This document shows, one piece after another, positions 49,739-63,400 of a DNA stretch of 64,000 nucleotides. Within the stretch, counting starts at the first letter, position 1. Every line of letters begins with the position of its first letter. The position numbers were made by a program, and so were the translations under genes. The notes beneath the pieces are model-generated. The model worked only from the letters and a program-made list of their open reading frames with translations. It made no database searches and had not been told where the DNA came from. Source of the stretch: Mangifera indica (lineage: Eukaryota > Streptophyta > Magnoliopsida > Sapindales > Anacardiaceae); NCBI RefSeq assembly GCF_011075055.1, contig NC_058147.1:7626001-7690000 (forward strand), given 5' to 3'.

Positions 49739-50690
49739 TTAATTTGACTTCGGTGATCATATTTTTTTTATTTTTCAAAAGTAAATTTTAACAATCCTAG
49801 ACAAATATTTATTATCAATAATATTTTAATTACATTATTTTGATGCGATTCAGGTTTAAATCACATTAGTATGATAAGTGATTCAGTTAGAATCAAAGAA
49901 AATTATACAATTGATTTCAACTACAATCGTATTAGAATGGTATAATTCAGTGAAATTTTGTATTGAATTGGTGTATTTTTTTATTGAATGGAATTGTTTT
50001 AGTGTAATTTTTTGAATGTGAGAAATGATTTTCCAATTTCAAATGTAGATATAGTTGAGATGAAAATAATGGGTTTTGAAAGAAAAAATTTTATGTACAA
50101 AAAAAAATATAAATATAAATTTTTTTAATAATATATTAAAATTAAAATTTTAATTAATTTAATTTAATAATTATAAAATTAATAATTAAATTATAATCCA
50201 ATTTAAATGGATTTTTTTGGGTTAAAAAATAAGTATAATAATGTTTTCCTAATTATCTATTAATAATCCCATTTAATATTAATCAACTATGTTTCGGTGG
50301 AACCGAACGGATGAGGCTTGCTACGTCATCAACCTATTGTTTTTATATTCCCAAAAGGGATTGTTCCCTACGAACTTATCAACAACATCGTACTTGTTTA
50401 AAATATTTAAATAATAATATTTTATTTTAATGTTTTATTTTATTAAAATATATACCCACGGATCTTGACTGTGTATGCTGTATAAATTACTTAATTTTTT
50501 TAATATAATTTAATTAATTTGTAATTTCCAAGTCTGTCCCTCACTTTGGAATAATGAGTAAATAATCTTATAAAAAATTAGGATTAATTTCTTTTTCTTC
50601 TTATAAAATTATTGAGAAACTGTTAAAATCTTTTGTAAATAGTTTTATCATTTTAAAAATAAAATTACTGCCTTGCGATTCTTTTTAATA
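49739..50690. other. ERF 3' region and AT-rich intergenic DNA
   Basis: The first 200-300 bases probably contain the 3'UTR. About 49850-49960 repeats phrases such as 'gattcagttagaat' and 'gtataattcagtgaaatt', similar in style to the degenerate repeats at 4.9-5.1 kb. No gene is recognised. Confidence 0.5.
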
Positions 50691-50759
50691 TTAATTAAAA
50701 AGAAAAGAAAAATTAATATTTATGGGGCCAGGCAGAAAGGGGGTTACTTGAGATTGCGG

Positions 50760-51060
50760 ATTACGTCTCAGGCAAATTGTAACGTGTCATTTTCTAGACC
50801 ACTTTGTAAAAAACAGCTGAATCATTATGCATGTGGATGTACACGTGCCGTCCAGCCCAGCGGATCAGGTTTCATATCACTGCGGGCCCCTCCACGTCAA
50901 CAGATGTGTCACGTGTGCCACATTTAATGACGCAATTGTCCTTGTCCAGTCCAAACTAGACCCCTTGTCTTTCCGTCCCCTTCAAGGGACAGTCTGACTG
51001 ACGTGTACAGCTTGGTGACCGTAAGTTCTTCGACCGTCTTCGTTTTTGGACACGTGCGCT
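50760..51060. promoter_or_regulatory. Cluster of G-boxes and ACGT cores
   Basis: Three perfect CACGTG palindromes (50842-50847, 50910-50915, 51051-51056) plus ACGT cores at 50763, 50782, 50894 and 51001 fall within 300 bp. This island is clearly richer in G+C than its AT-rich surroundings. G-boxes of this form are ABRE/bZIP/bHLH-PIF sites. The nearest genes are the ERF (ends about 1 kb to the left) and the PMEI (starts 5.6 kb to the right, reading leftward). No coding sequence is recognised next to it, so it may be a distant enhancer, the promoter of an unseen non-coding RNA, or a relic promoter. Confidence 0.5.
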
Positions 51061-51229
51061 AAATGTTTCTTGGTTTGTGAGAATAGTATAATAATAAAGT
51101 TTATAAATTTGGGGGTGAATTGACCCAAAGTGAAGTGGTGGGGCAATTGTTGTTCACCTACCATTTAACCCCTAACCCATTTTGCAAAGTCACATGCATT
51201 ATATTTTATTGAAAGATGTAATTTAAAAA

Positions 51230-51520
51230 AATAATAATAATAATAATAAATTTTAATTAATTATCACATTATTATCTTAAAAAATATTTTAAATATATTT
51301 TTAATTTATAAAGTCTTTTTAAATACATCTAATCATATTATAAAATCTCTAAAAAAATATATTAATTTATATCGATAACATATATAATATCATAGACATA
51401 GAGTATATTTATTCTATCAAAAGTTTTTGATATACTTTATGACACATATTGTTTTCCAATTTTATTATAGCGTATTATAAAATATGTATTGTGTATCATA
51501 AAATATTAATAATTATACAC
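51230..51520. repeat. Third copy of the GTATCAT-type AT-rich repeat
   Basis: It contains 'ttttaattaattatcacattattatcttaaaaaatattttaaa' and ends 'gcgtattataaaatatgtattgtgtatcataaaatattaata'. It matches the 40.7-41.25 kb units and, in inverted form, 44.64-44.98 kb. Confidence 0.55.
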
Positions 51521-54068
51521 TGAATTACATTAGATAAATGATTTTGTATTCATTTAAAAAATATGCATACAAACAAATTGTAAAAACTTATCTATATAAA
51601 CTGATATGACACCTTGTGATTAGGTAATATAATTCTTTACTTTTTTTTTTCTCGCTTCAAAATCACTGAATCAAATGCTACCACATTTATTTATATAAAT
51701 AAATTTATATAATTTGTTTGTATATATAATATTAGAATAATACTATACATACCCACTTTAGATACACAAATATGTATATACTTACATGCGACATTATATG
51801 ATTGTATACTGTTTTATTTTTAATTTAAAATTATCTAATCATATAATAACACGTATAAATATATACACATTTGTATACTTAAAATAGATATACATAATTT
51901 TATCGGTAATATTACTCTTTTGTAAAATATTATTTTACTCTCTTCGAAGGTTTGTTGAATGCTTTAAAAAAAACTTATATATGCTTTGCTTAGACTTAGA
52001 TTTGGTTGAGTTTATTCCAAATCCAATTTCAACTATGTTAGATAAATGACATACAAAAATTGAATAATTATTAGTGATCCAAATCTAAGTAGGATGCCTA
52101 ATTGAAAAAGTTTACTTTGTAGACCATAAAAGAATATTCCAATTTAGAAGGGACATGATATTTATATTTAAAGATGCTTCAAGGCCAAGAAATTGGTTAG
52201 GGTTTGGTTCATGTCCAAAGTTCAATGGACAAGAAATTAATCACAAACTCCAACAAAAAAACACAACCAAGAAATCCCAAATCAACAGAAAATTAGCCAT
52301 GCTTGCTACATTTCAAGTAACAAAATTGAAATCAATAATAGAACAAAAATGGTAGCAAAAAAAAAAGAGAAGTGGAGCTTTAATGAGAGAGCAAGTAATG
52401 ATTGATGAAAGTGAGGCTCATGTTTGGTGAAAATTAGAAATGACACAAGCCAAACTATGCTTTGATTGATTGATTTGGAATAAGATAGATTGCTACTTAG
52501 TGAAAATGAAGTAGTCCAAACAATTGGTTTTCTGCCTGCCTTGTAGCAAATTGAATGGCTCCAATGTGGGGGGATTTGAGATTTTTAGGGTTTGGGTTTT
52601 GTGGGTCAATGGGAGGTCAAATTATGTGATAATATAAAAGTTTTAAATGATTTGAAAAGATTAACTTTTTAGCAACTTGGGATAGATGGGTCACCTAATT
52701 TGTTCATCTATCATCAAAAGGGTACTGTGTGTTGTCATGTTTTGATTTGTCCATTTTGGAGAAATTTCAATTAAAATTTGTGAAGTGATGGAGAGATTAC
52801 AAACAAAATGATGGGCTATCATTGGATTGGATGGATCTCAAGCAGATTTTCATTAGGGATTAGTGTATAAGCCAGACCAAATTGATACCAAGAAATTGAG
52901 GCCAGATAAATATATTGTATGTATTTTTATTTTTAAGTGGTTATAAAAGACGCCTAAATATTGAAGAAAACAAGAATGAAGATTTTTTCCGGGCTTCATT
53001 CGGCCCCATTTGGGCTGAATTTTGGGCCTTAACTTTGCAGTAAGCAAAGGGGCCAACATTTTTTATGAGTAATCCATAAATTAGCTATTTTTTATGAGCC
53101 AAATTTCTATTTTTAAAAAGGCCCGAAGACTTATTCCCATCTAATGTTTGGCCAAAATCTAAATTGATACATACTAATTTTTTAAAACCCAAATACTCAT
53201 CATTTTATTAAGATTTATTATTAGATTTAAAGATAAAAAATACTATTTAGCTAAAATTATTAAAAAATAAAAATTTTATTACTTTTCTTCCCCAGAATTA
53301 AAAATTAACACTTTTCTTCTATCCAAAATTTCAAAAGTAACAATTTTTCTCTTAGAGTTTTATTTTTTCTCTTTCCTTATTTGGCAACTGTTTTTCGACC
53401 AACCTTTTATACTGACACACCCTCTAATATATCAAAAGAAGATGAATCAAAGGTCAGTCGATGAATTGTCCATTGAAATTTGTACAACATATAGATTTGT
53501 GTGTTGCACATACTTCAATCAATGATTTGTCTTCTACCACTATTAAATATATTCCTTTGAGCAAGTATAAACAATATTTAAGAGTTTAACTTAAAAGTTT
53601 TGACCCACATTTTTTTTAATAAATACAATCACTTAAAAGAAAATATCATGTTAATACGAGTTGGTAATTTTTTACATAATTCATTAATTTGATATGATAT
53701 AAATAATATTGGATTAGTGCTAATTTTATTTTTTTTTTATACAAAATAAGTTTGGATGTATTTGAGCTAACCTAGATTGGAATTGGGTCATCTCTGAGTT
53801 GATACAAAATCAACCCAAATTGATTCAAAGTGACATAATTTTTTTTTTTTAAATGAAAATTCTCAACTATTAAAAAAACACATTTGATCATGATAATATA
53901 ACATTTCGCTTGCAATTTTTACCCATTTCAATCAATCATCCCTTCATTATGTTAATCATTAAAAAATAAAATATGTGTTATCATATGATCGGTGATTTTA
54001 TATTAAAAATTAAGTAATACTTAATCATATGATGATACATCATTTATATATTTGATTGTATATTCAAA

Positions 54069-54102
<34 letters not shown>

Positions 54103-54879
54103 AAATATTGTTCATCACCTAAAAAAATAATAAAAAATTTATTATTTTTTTAAATTGAAGGATGGTTGTCGTCCAATAGACGACGACTCTTTCGTTTGCA
54201 TAAGGTTGTCATTCACCGACAGAAGTGATTGGATTTCAAGTTTGGTGTCCTAGGAGAGAAAAGTTAATTTTTTAAAACTTAATCCTGAGAAAAAATAATT
54301 ACTTTTCTAAATCAAAAAAAGAAATGAGTTATAATTTTAATTATTTTAATATTACTGATAAATGATAATATACCCTTTAATTCTAACAAAAAAATTTGTG
54401 AATGTGTCTTAACAAACTAAAACTTAAATAAATATTTGTATTTTTTATTTGTCGCAAGTCTATATTTATCATTTCATCAAAACTTGACTGGCAAATAGTT
54501 CTTTGGCCTTTTTATTGGTAAGTATTTTTGGTAATTTTTTGGCAAAGCTTAGACTTGTGAGTCTCAATAATTGGAAATGCAAGGGCCACTTTATTACTGT
54601 CACTAATTTCATTTGAAATTGTTACAAATATTTATTTATTTAAAGAGTACTAATTTTCTAGTTTTATTGTCAATTTAATGACTGGATCAGGAAAAACCCC
54701 TTTATCTAAAAAAAATATATATATACACTACATAACTTTATTTCGTTATTGCATTGAAAAAAAAATTACACTATGAACTGTCCTTTTTTTTTAGCTGATT
54801 AGCTCGGAAAAAGGATTAATATTTGTTCTACTCTTTTAGTATTTTGGAATAATTGAATAATTTGGTTCATGCGAAAAAA
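51521..54879. other. Intergenic DNA, no gene recognised
   Basis: Mostly AT-rich. About 52150-52870 is less AT-rich and contains open frames such as 52155-52355 without recognisable similarity. A (TG)n(TA)n microsatellite lies at about 54070-54101. Nothing coding is supported. Confidence 0.5.
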
Positions 54880-55110
54880 GATAAGCAGAGCTATTTTATA
54901 CTCAACGAGTTCCAATATTGGATCGTGGACAATGGCCCAAGCAGGAGAGTGAAGAAGATATTAAAGAAACGGATAATACTTGTGTTATGATCATCAATGG
55001 AGGAGAATTGTGATGGGAAGCCATTGAAATATAAGAATAGAAAATGAAGAATTGGGTTTTTAGGGTGCATCCAGGTTAATTTCTAGCTGAGATTCAAGGG
55101 CTAAGGGTTT
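54880..55110 (-). pseudogene. Broken duplicate of the 5' end of the PMEI gene
   Basis: Reading leftward from an ATG at 55024, the sequence encodes MASHHNSPPLMIITQVLSVS, against the PMEI at 56674 (MAALRTSTLMIITQVLSIS). The frame then shifts (AIVHDPILELVE in a second frame, like AITVPTLNIEAPSSLV), and the similarity fades before the first conserved cysteine. Similarity also extends upstream of the start: 'aagggctaagggtttaataaaaatattaatca' here versus 'aagggctaattggtttaatcaatgttaatgc' at 56727. It is a partial duplication covering leader, signal peptide and some promoter. Confidence 0.75.
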
Positions 55111-56074
55111 AATAAAAATATTAATCAGGGTAATTATTTGGTGACGTGTTTTTCCTTTTTAAGGGTGTTTAATTTAGTGTTGAATTCAAAGTAAACTTGT
55201 TCGAGCTCAAAACGAGTTTAACTCGAATAAGCCTAAACACTAGTCTAAGACAACAAATACAAATCTGAGTATGAGGTAGAAAGTAAAACCAGAAACAAAT
55301 CCAAACTCGAACCCAAACTAGAGTCGTGCTCGGCTCATGAGCCAAACATGACTTGTTTAAACTCTTAGTAAACGATGTCATTTCCAACCCTACCTAAAGA
55401 TAGGGTTAAATTCAAAGCGAACTTATTCGAATTTAAAACAAACTTAGCTCAAACGAGCCCGAACATGAACCTAAAACAACGAACACAAACATGTAATTGA
55501 GTAAGCTCGACTAACCCAAACCAAACCCCAGTCGACCCTAGTCCAAAATAAGCCCTAGTTTAATTCAATTGAAAATTGGTGCTTGAAGAAAGAAATGCAG
55601 AAGTAAATAAGTTTTGGGCTACATTTGGAAGTTTTGAGGAATATGCTATGTAAAAAGCTTGAGTGGCGTGAGTTTGAAATCCCTAAGAAGGAGATTTTGG
55701 GTACAAGACTTAACAAACCTATATTAAAATCAAACTTTGATTTACTTAATGTAATAGTTGTGAAATCAATTACTGGATCTAAGGTTGACTTACTCGCTTT
55801 GAAAATTGATGTTCAAAGCAGGGGTACAACAAGAAAAAAATGCCGGGGGTCAAAATGTGACATTTAGTGAATATCAGCTAATTAAGTTACAACTATGGGG
55901 GCTAAACTGTTACATTAAAAAACTAAAGATGGCCAGAAAGTTAATTTAATAAGGGATAAAAATGCTATTTTATTTTATGAAAATTTAAAATTTTTATACA
56001 ACTAAGCTAAGCTTAACTCCACCCTTTCAAAAGTTTTGTATAATAAGTTCTTATATTTCAAGAGTTTAAAAGGA
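55111..56074. other. Degenerate repeat and PMEI 3' flank
   Basis: About 55160-55560 is a further copy of the 'ctcgaac / aacgagtt / cgaactt' degenerate repeat class. Two tandem halves are similar to each other: 'gggttaaattcaaagcgaacttattcga' at 55402 resembles 'gtgttgaattcaaagtaaacttgttcga' at 55177. The rest shows no gene. Confidence 0.5.
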
Positions 56075-56674
56075 TTAATGATCAACTGGGCTTATCATAT
56101 TAGTAACAGCAAATCCAATGTCGCTATAAATCTTCACATAATAATTTCTAGTTGTGATTGAAGCAACATCATGACAACCTTCACAGCTCAACTTCTCTTC
56201 ACAGTAATTTGCACCATCAGAAGCAACTTTTGCATCATAGTTTGCAGTCAAAGGATCCTCATCTACTTCTTTCAAAGCCATTTTGAATGATGGAATTACA
56301 ACACTTTCATACTGGGAAACACAGTACTCAAGGGCCGACTTCAAACTGAGCGAAAAGCATTGCTTCTTAGCCATTGCTTCGATGTATTTTTTGCTGTTTG
56401 TGGAATTAGATACAACCAACTTTAGAGCTATCTTTGCCAGGGCTTTTGGGTTTGATGTGGATGAGGCCCTGGGGTCTAATGCGAGAGCAGCTATGCAATC
56501 TTTGTAGCTACAAATGGTGGTCATTTTGCAAACTCTATTAACTAAACTGGATGGAGCTTCGATGTTCAATGTAGGGACAGTGATTGCGGGCAAGGGAGAC
56601 TGATGAAGTAAGAAGAAAGAAATGGATAACACTTGTGTTATGATCATCAATGTAGAAGTGCGAAGAGCAGCCAT
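56075..56674 (-). CDS. Plant invertase / pectin methylesterase inhibitor (PMEI) domain protein
   Basis: Secreted inhibitor family that caps pectin methylesterase in the cell wall or acid invertase in apoplast or vacuole. Single exon, 199 residues. The signal peptide is visible (MAALRTSTLMIITQVLSISF, then a polar stretch to about residue 32). The PMEI fold signature is the cysteine pattern: C49 and C60 (with an additional C55) for the first disulfide hairpin, then C106 and C118 in QCFSLSLKSALEYCVSQY, the 'aL.dC...y' motif of the family. Four further cysteines near the C-terminus, in NYCEEKLSCEGCHD, are more than most members have. The start is the ATG at 56674; the codon before it is TTG. Whether the target is pectin methylesterase or invertase cannot be told from sequence. 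A broken copy of its 5' end lies 1.1 kb downstream. Confidence 0.88.
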   Translation of the reverse strand: MAALRTSTLMIITQVLSISFFLLHQSPLPAITVPTLNIEAPSSLVNRVCKMTTICSYKDCIAALALDPRASSTSNPKALAKIALKLVVSNSTNSKKYIEAMAKKQCFSLSLKSALEYCVSQYESVVIPSFKMALKEVDEDPLTANYDAKVASDGANYCEEKLSCEGCHDVASITTRNYYVKIYSDIGFAVTNMISPVDH

Positions 56675-57438
56675 CAAGAAAGGAAAGGAAATGAAATGGG
56701 TTTGGGTTCAAGCATAGTTGCTTATGAAGGGCTAATTGGTTTAATCAATGTTAATGCTTACTGGAGATGTGATTAGCTTCTAAGGATGCTTTGTTTTGTC
56801 TTTAATTTAAAGCACAATTAGTGGTTGAGAAAGTATATGGATTGTACTTGGAAGGCTTCTAGAACTTGCTATGTAATGTGTGTGTGTGTGCGCATTTGGT
56901 ACTGAGAAAACTTTACTTGAATTAGATCGTTCCTTTGAGGTAAAGGCGATTACACCAAGCAGATAAAACCTTGGGTCCAGTGATTGACTCTATAATCACT
57001 CTACACCAGGTAAGATAAGCAAAACTGCATCAAATATATAGCCTGAAATGCAATTTCATTTTCAACCAAGCAGTGAGAGAGGAAAAGGGGTTTATAATGC
57101 ACAGATTTTGAGTCATGAAATTTATTTACAGAAAGAATAAAGCCAGCACCAGATACTAAATCCAAGGTAGCAGAGTGTTCTTAACAAAGAATAAAAATGG
57201 TGAAAATCACTATCCCTTTTTTATCTTCTTAAACAATTACAAACACATTCCTATTGACTACTTCCCAAAGGAGGAGAAAGGAAGCTAGAATTTCCACAAA
57301 AGAAGGCTTTTTAGGCCGAGATGGGGAAGCAATTTGACTACCTGAGGGTCTACCGTTGATTTCTAGTGACGGAAAACAGATCCAAGAAATCAGACATCAT
57401 TTATGCAATCATGCGAAGATCAAGTTAAATACCTCATA
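56675..57438. other. PMEI upstream region and S-acyltransferase 3'UTR
   Basis: PMEI (minus strand) and the S-acyltransferase gene (also minus strand) are 764 bases apart. This gap should hold the PMEI promoter on the left and the S-acyltransferase 3'UTR on the right. A short (TG)n run occurs near 56878-56890. No other gene is recognised. Confidence 0.5.
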
Positions 57439-60400
57439 TCATTGGCGTGTTTCCTTTGGAGTAGCATAGCCTCTGCTTTCAGTGACAGTGGAGTTGGCAA
57501 TGTCGTCCTGTGAAATTTCCCAGCTTCCACTTCTCCTTCCACAACTTGAGTGCCGAGTGTCTGCCCGAATGGGGGGAGATCGGATATCTGAACTCATAAC
57601 ATTTTCAACATCTGAGGCATTATGGGGAGGACCATTGCTACCTCTATCACGGATGTCCTCATGTATTTCTTCAATGTTACGACGCTGGGAAATCTTCAAT
57701 AGATCTTCACTAATATCTAGATCATCTTCAACCTTTGAACGTGGATCTCCACATCCCAAGTCTTCTGCTTCCGGAGTGCGGGGCATAGAAGGCCTTGGTA
57801 CCTCTTCTTGAATAAAAGCCCGGAAGTTGTTCCTTGAGGGTTTTACCTTGGTGCAAAATACTTCAAGAAAATTATTCATGCAACCACGATTGTAAACATT
57901 GATCCTGTTGTCAGCCCTATAGCGAAAATTTTCGTAGGTAGTCTGGAAAACATGGAGTAAGATTAGAGTAGCTAAACCAATGAAAAAATTTATTTTATTT
58001 TTTTTACATAGCATGAGATATGAATTCCAGGAAAGAGAAAATAAACGTATAAGCTTATAATGATATTTTGCTATAATTCTATCCATATTGCATACTGCCA
58101 GTCTAGCTAAACCAAATCTATCAGCAAGAACTCAAATATGTAGCACTTGAAAACTAGAGATACTCAAGAAACAATGTTTATTTTTTTCCCCTTGCCACTG
58201 GCAGGATTAAAGTCCTTGACAGAACACTTCCAGCCATTTACTGAAATCCCACAATTTATTTTTTTCATATATTCTCAGGAAGCTGGGGGAAAGTGCAGAG
58301 GGAGGAAAGGCTGTGCAAAGTATTTTCCACCTTTCACAGCCACAATTGAACCATCATTAGTTAAGGAACTGCTCCATAACATTTCGGAAAAACCATTTGC
58401 TGGTTTAGAAATACAATCACACAGAAAATCCAGTTACATATGCAGCCGGAGAATAAAGTTTGAAAACCAAAAGATTTATTTTCCATAGATTTGCAAAGAT
58501 TTGTTAGCAACAGCATTTTGTCTGTATCAACTTAGCAGACCAAGACTTGAATCCTATCATATTTGCCAGTTGCCACATATCAAGGGGAAGTTGAAGTTCC
58601 TTTTACTTAGCAGTAACTGACACAAAACAGTGACAACAAATTATAACATTTTATTACCAAAAGATATAAAAGCAAGAATATATCAACTGACCTGATTTGT
58701 GCCAATGAGATACAGATGGAAGCCTGTGAGTCCACCAACAAACCACAGGGAAATGAAACAATAGGCCATTAGTATGACAGATGGAGGAGACTGTTTCATT
58801 GCCTTCCAGACCGTGCCATGGTAATCATCCATCAGAATCTTAATGTACAAAGCTGACATGGAGAAAACATAGATGCAGAGAAGGGTTGATGAAGAAACAA
58901 ACAAGAAGAACATACGGTAGTTGCGCTGCATACAAAAATAACAGTTAGATCTGTTATGTAACACTTAATTAAAGAAACCAGAAATGGCCAGCACAACTTT
59001 AATCAAGAATATCAAGTTATATTGGCTCTCTAATTGGCTAAGACAGCATACCAGTCCAATGCATTGGCCCACCCACGGGCAGTGGTGATCAAAACGCTCC
59101 ACACAATTATTGCAAATGGAGCAGTGTGAACAGCGGGGAGGACGATAAAGCATGCAAGTGTCACAGTACTTCACTCGCACAGGAATGCCATTAACCATAA
59201 CTTCTTTAGTCCGAGGGAGCTGAAGGCTCGGGGTTTGTCTTCCCCTCATCTCAAATGAAAATGAATCATAGCGCATTTCTTCCTCTGGTGGATGTGAATT
59301 ACGTGGAACGATACCTGGATCTTGTGCCGATGCGAGAAAAAGGAGAACCAAGACCTATCAAAATCAACACGACTAAGTTCAGATAACACCATAAGAAATA
59401 TCATGCAAAAAAAATTCTGCAATTTGACAAAATATGATGGCTAGACAAGGTAACCAATAGTGAATCAAAATGGGTGGAAATCTTTCAAAAGATTTTATTT
59501 AAGCACCTCATTTTAAGTGTAGGCCACTTGTCAATAACTATAAAAGTCAGTGGAATGCCATCTCAAACTATAACCCAAAAGTACACATATTTTACAAATA
59601 AAAGGATTATCGTATGACTTCTAACCTCAAAGTGCAACACATTATTTTTTAAGGTAGAACCGCAAATGTCTAAACATCAAAGTCACATCCAGAGAAGGAC
59701 TTGGATGTCAGACAGTCCATTTCAATTTTAACTAGTATCATAAACAAACCAAATGAAGACTGTTGACAAATAACAATATTAGGATTGGCATCCATATTCT
59801 GCCACTGTGTTAGAGTCCAACAGTCAACAACAACATGCACATAGTCATCCATCACATATAAACACTCTCAGCAACAGAATGCTAGATAAAATCCATACAG
59901 TAAAAATTAAAATCAAGCGCCCAGGGATAAAGAGGACTAACATAGATGGTAAAAACAATTGCTACCACCAGAATTGCATATCCCGTGTTGTGTGGAGAAA
60001 ACTCATGGAGAAGGTGCCTAGCAACAAAAACACAGAAGACAACTACTGGAACAATGATCAGCAATAATGTAACAAGCAATGACCTAGCATCTGGCCCAAA
60101 TATCAACCTCCCACCGACGAAGAATTTCTGCAAAAGATAAGTAAAACAGTAAGATTAAATCCACAATTTCTCAAAGCCTAACCGTTAATGGATAAATAAA
60201 ATAAACTAAAATATTAAAAAAATCTCAAAGCACAATAAGCCATCAAGGATCAAAAGATGCAGCATTTAATTAATGAGAAACAGATTGAAAACTACAAAGA
60301 AAACACCAAAACTGTTGTCATGCTCCTTCTACCAGTAAACATTATTCATATAAATTGCCATTTACCATATTTAATGTTCATTAAAACAATCAAAGTCATC

Positions 60401-63400
60401 AGACACTGACCATAGTTCAAAGGTCTAGATATTGCATCCAAGAACTAAAATGCAATTTGTTAGTTTTTACAATCCAACAAGCATTTACAAAATATAACTG
60501 TGAGATCTTTATCCGATAAGGTAATATCAGTGATTAAAAGATATTAAACTATACACTATATATCAACTTTTAGTATACACTACCAACTGCCAAAATATCT
60601 ATGTATGCATATGGCTTTCACGGAATTTTCCAACATGTAAAATAAGAAAGGCCTCTGCAGCACCTGTTACATAGGGACTATTTACCAAGATCTCTACTGA
60701 CTTATCTGGAAAAAAAAAAACACAAGAAGGTTCACAAAAGGGAATGAGGAAAAGCAGTAAACAGTGTGCTGCAGCTGCAGATATTTCTATATATTGGGCA
60801 ATAACTTCTATCTATCTATGAGAAGAAAAACCGCTATAGAGTAAGATATACTGGTGGAAATTCAGCAACAGTCCACAAAAACAATTGTATGATACATGTT
60901 TCATAAAATAACCAGATATAGAGCTCAAAAAAATTAATCAGAATCTTAATTTGTACAGCCTAATTTAGAGGATCAGATGCACTAAATGATTACAAATTTT
61001 ATTAACTGTATTTGACAACCCTGAAAACAAGCCATTGAACAGTCATTCTGAGTCACATACCTCAATAACAGATAATAATTTTCATTCAAATGCATAACCT
61101 TCAAAATATTGCAACATCAACCATCGGAATGTACAAGAGGATTTAATATAAGTTCATATAGGCTCATTAATTTTTTTTTTCTAGTAACGTAAATTACAAG
61201 CATACCATTCGCAAATATTTGGGATAAATTATGCATCAAAAGAAGTATATAATTAACTATTATAATCTTCTAGCTCAGGAATTCATTGAATAGAAATTAT
61301 CATTTATTTGGCAACACAGAGCAACAACATTTATGAAGGAAAAAAATTAAATAAAGAATCCTAACCACTTTTTCTATAGAACAGCAGGCAGTCATGAAAT
61401 CCATGTTAATACCATTACATAAACATTAGTATGCCTCTATTTCCTTTTTTACAGTATCATATGAAAAACAGGCATGCATATTCATGCTAAAGTTTCAAAA
61501 CTCTAATTGGATAACAAGTATGCATAAAAATGTACAAACAACCAAAATATTTTGAACAACCAATTTGGTAGTCTCCTAAAGGGCACAGAATTAGCCAGCA
61601 ATTTCCATTAAAAAGCCTGAATCAACTTGTCATTAACTGAACTACCTCATACTAACTTCTTATTTAGCAATGGCTACTTAACTATGCAGGTCATGTCATT
61701 TGAGATTTAAGAGTTTGGAAACCGTGCCATTAAACATTTTTTGAACCTTGACACTAGCACATTAAAAGTCATTGTACGGTAAGCTGTGTAGAACAATTTA
61801 CTCTCGGAAATACAGTTCATAAGGCATCTAAGATGATCTAGCCACACCACTATCAGTTTCATATCAAATTTCTTAGCCACCTTGTACAAAATTAACATAA
61901 AGATAAATAACATGAAAACAAAGAATATACTTATATGATCTCAAACAAAACCCGTCAAACTATCTCTATAAATACTAGCTTACAAGGAAATAAATTAAGC
62001 CTGTAACACTAAGAATTCCAGAAACACCAATTCCCAGATTATTTATATTCATCCATCACATCAGGTCCACGATTAAAAAAAAATGTTTTAAACATCGATC
62101 AGTTCACTTACACTATTATTCATTGTCTAGACATTGTTTTTCTTCAACCTCTCCTACATTATACAAGCAATTTTCTTAAAAGTTGTCATACTAAGATTTG
62201 ACATCTAATGTTCCACACAAATTAGTTCCACTCAGTAAAGCAATTAATCCACACCTATCCTAGTTGCTAAAGGACCAAAATAAAAGAATCTGACGGAAAA
62301 GGGTTGAAGTAAAATGCTTGCAACCACTTTATAGCTGACATTTTTCTCATAGAAAAAAAATTTCTTAAGCACTGGTTCATGATAATTTCGATTAATATCC
62401 ATCACACTGCACCTTAACAAAATACCCAAGATAACATTTGTTTGGAGAATGGAAATGCAAACAGGTGCCAGTTCCTAATGCTCCCCTTTCTATGGTTTGC
62501 CACATTTGTGCTAGCAATGACAGCAGGAACAAATACAAGCCCACAACTACCTTTTTCTGTATTTTAATTCCATCACATATTGAGCCAGTTTTCAACTATT
62601 AAAGTAAACAAAGTTTTTTAGCATTACATCCCTTAAATGACAAAGTAAAACGAAAGAAAAAAAGGCAACATTCACAAAATTGACAGACCCTAGATGAGTG
62701 GTAGCCTTGATAACCTTTTCTTCTAATAGCATTTGAGTTTAAAACAAACCACAAAAGCACTTAATTGTATGGATCATTTTGCAATATGCCATCAAACTTG
62801 AGAGAATGTCATTATAGCCACTAATATATAATTAAAACTGTGTAACCCAAGGTCAAAGCAGTGAATGGAACTCAGAGTCTGACTCAGAGTTTAAACAGAA
62901 ACCTCTAAAGTGCCATTCAGAATCCTAGAAAAGTGAACAAGAAATCCTTCATTCTGATTCAAAAAATTTGTAATAATAATAATAATCGTATTGTGGAGAA
63001 GTTAGGCCAAGTGGTGAACTTTGAGCTTCAATGACACTCCTTGATATGCATTCATAAGTATCAATACCTCATAATCAATCCAGCATATGAATTGGTTGCA
63101 GCATTTTTGATAGAAACTAATATCACATCATCCAAACTTGTATTATTCCCAACTCTATGTCATCCTTTGATACCAAAAAAAAAAAAAAAGTTTTCATGTA
63201 CCAGCACCACATGCAAAAAAAAAAAAAAACCCTTACAGCACTGCCACTATCATTCTACCCTAACCTCACTTGACAACTCCAACTCCAATCCTTGATACAA
63301 CTATCATTCATTTGCAGGCCAAAAGTTCAATTTCCATCTCAATCCTAATTGAATGTATCCTGCTCATTCATTTTCACAGTTAAATTTAGAAAAATAATAC

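Noticed and set aside
57482..57811. Plus-strand 109-codon frame opposite the S-acyltransferase last exon
   Set aside because: Antisense shadow of a conserved coding exon; no independent support.
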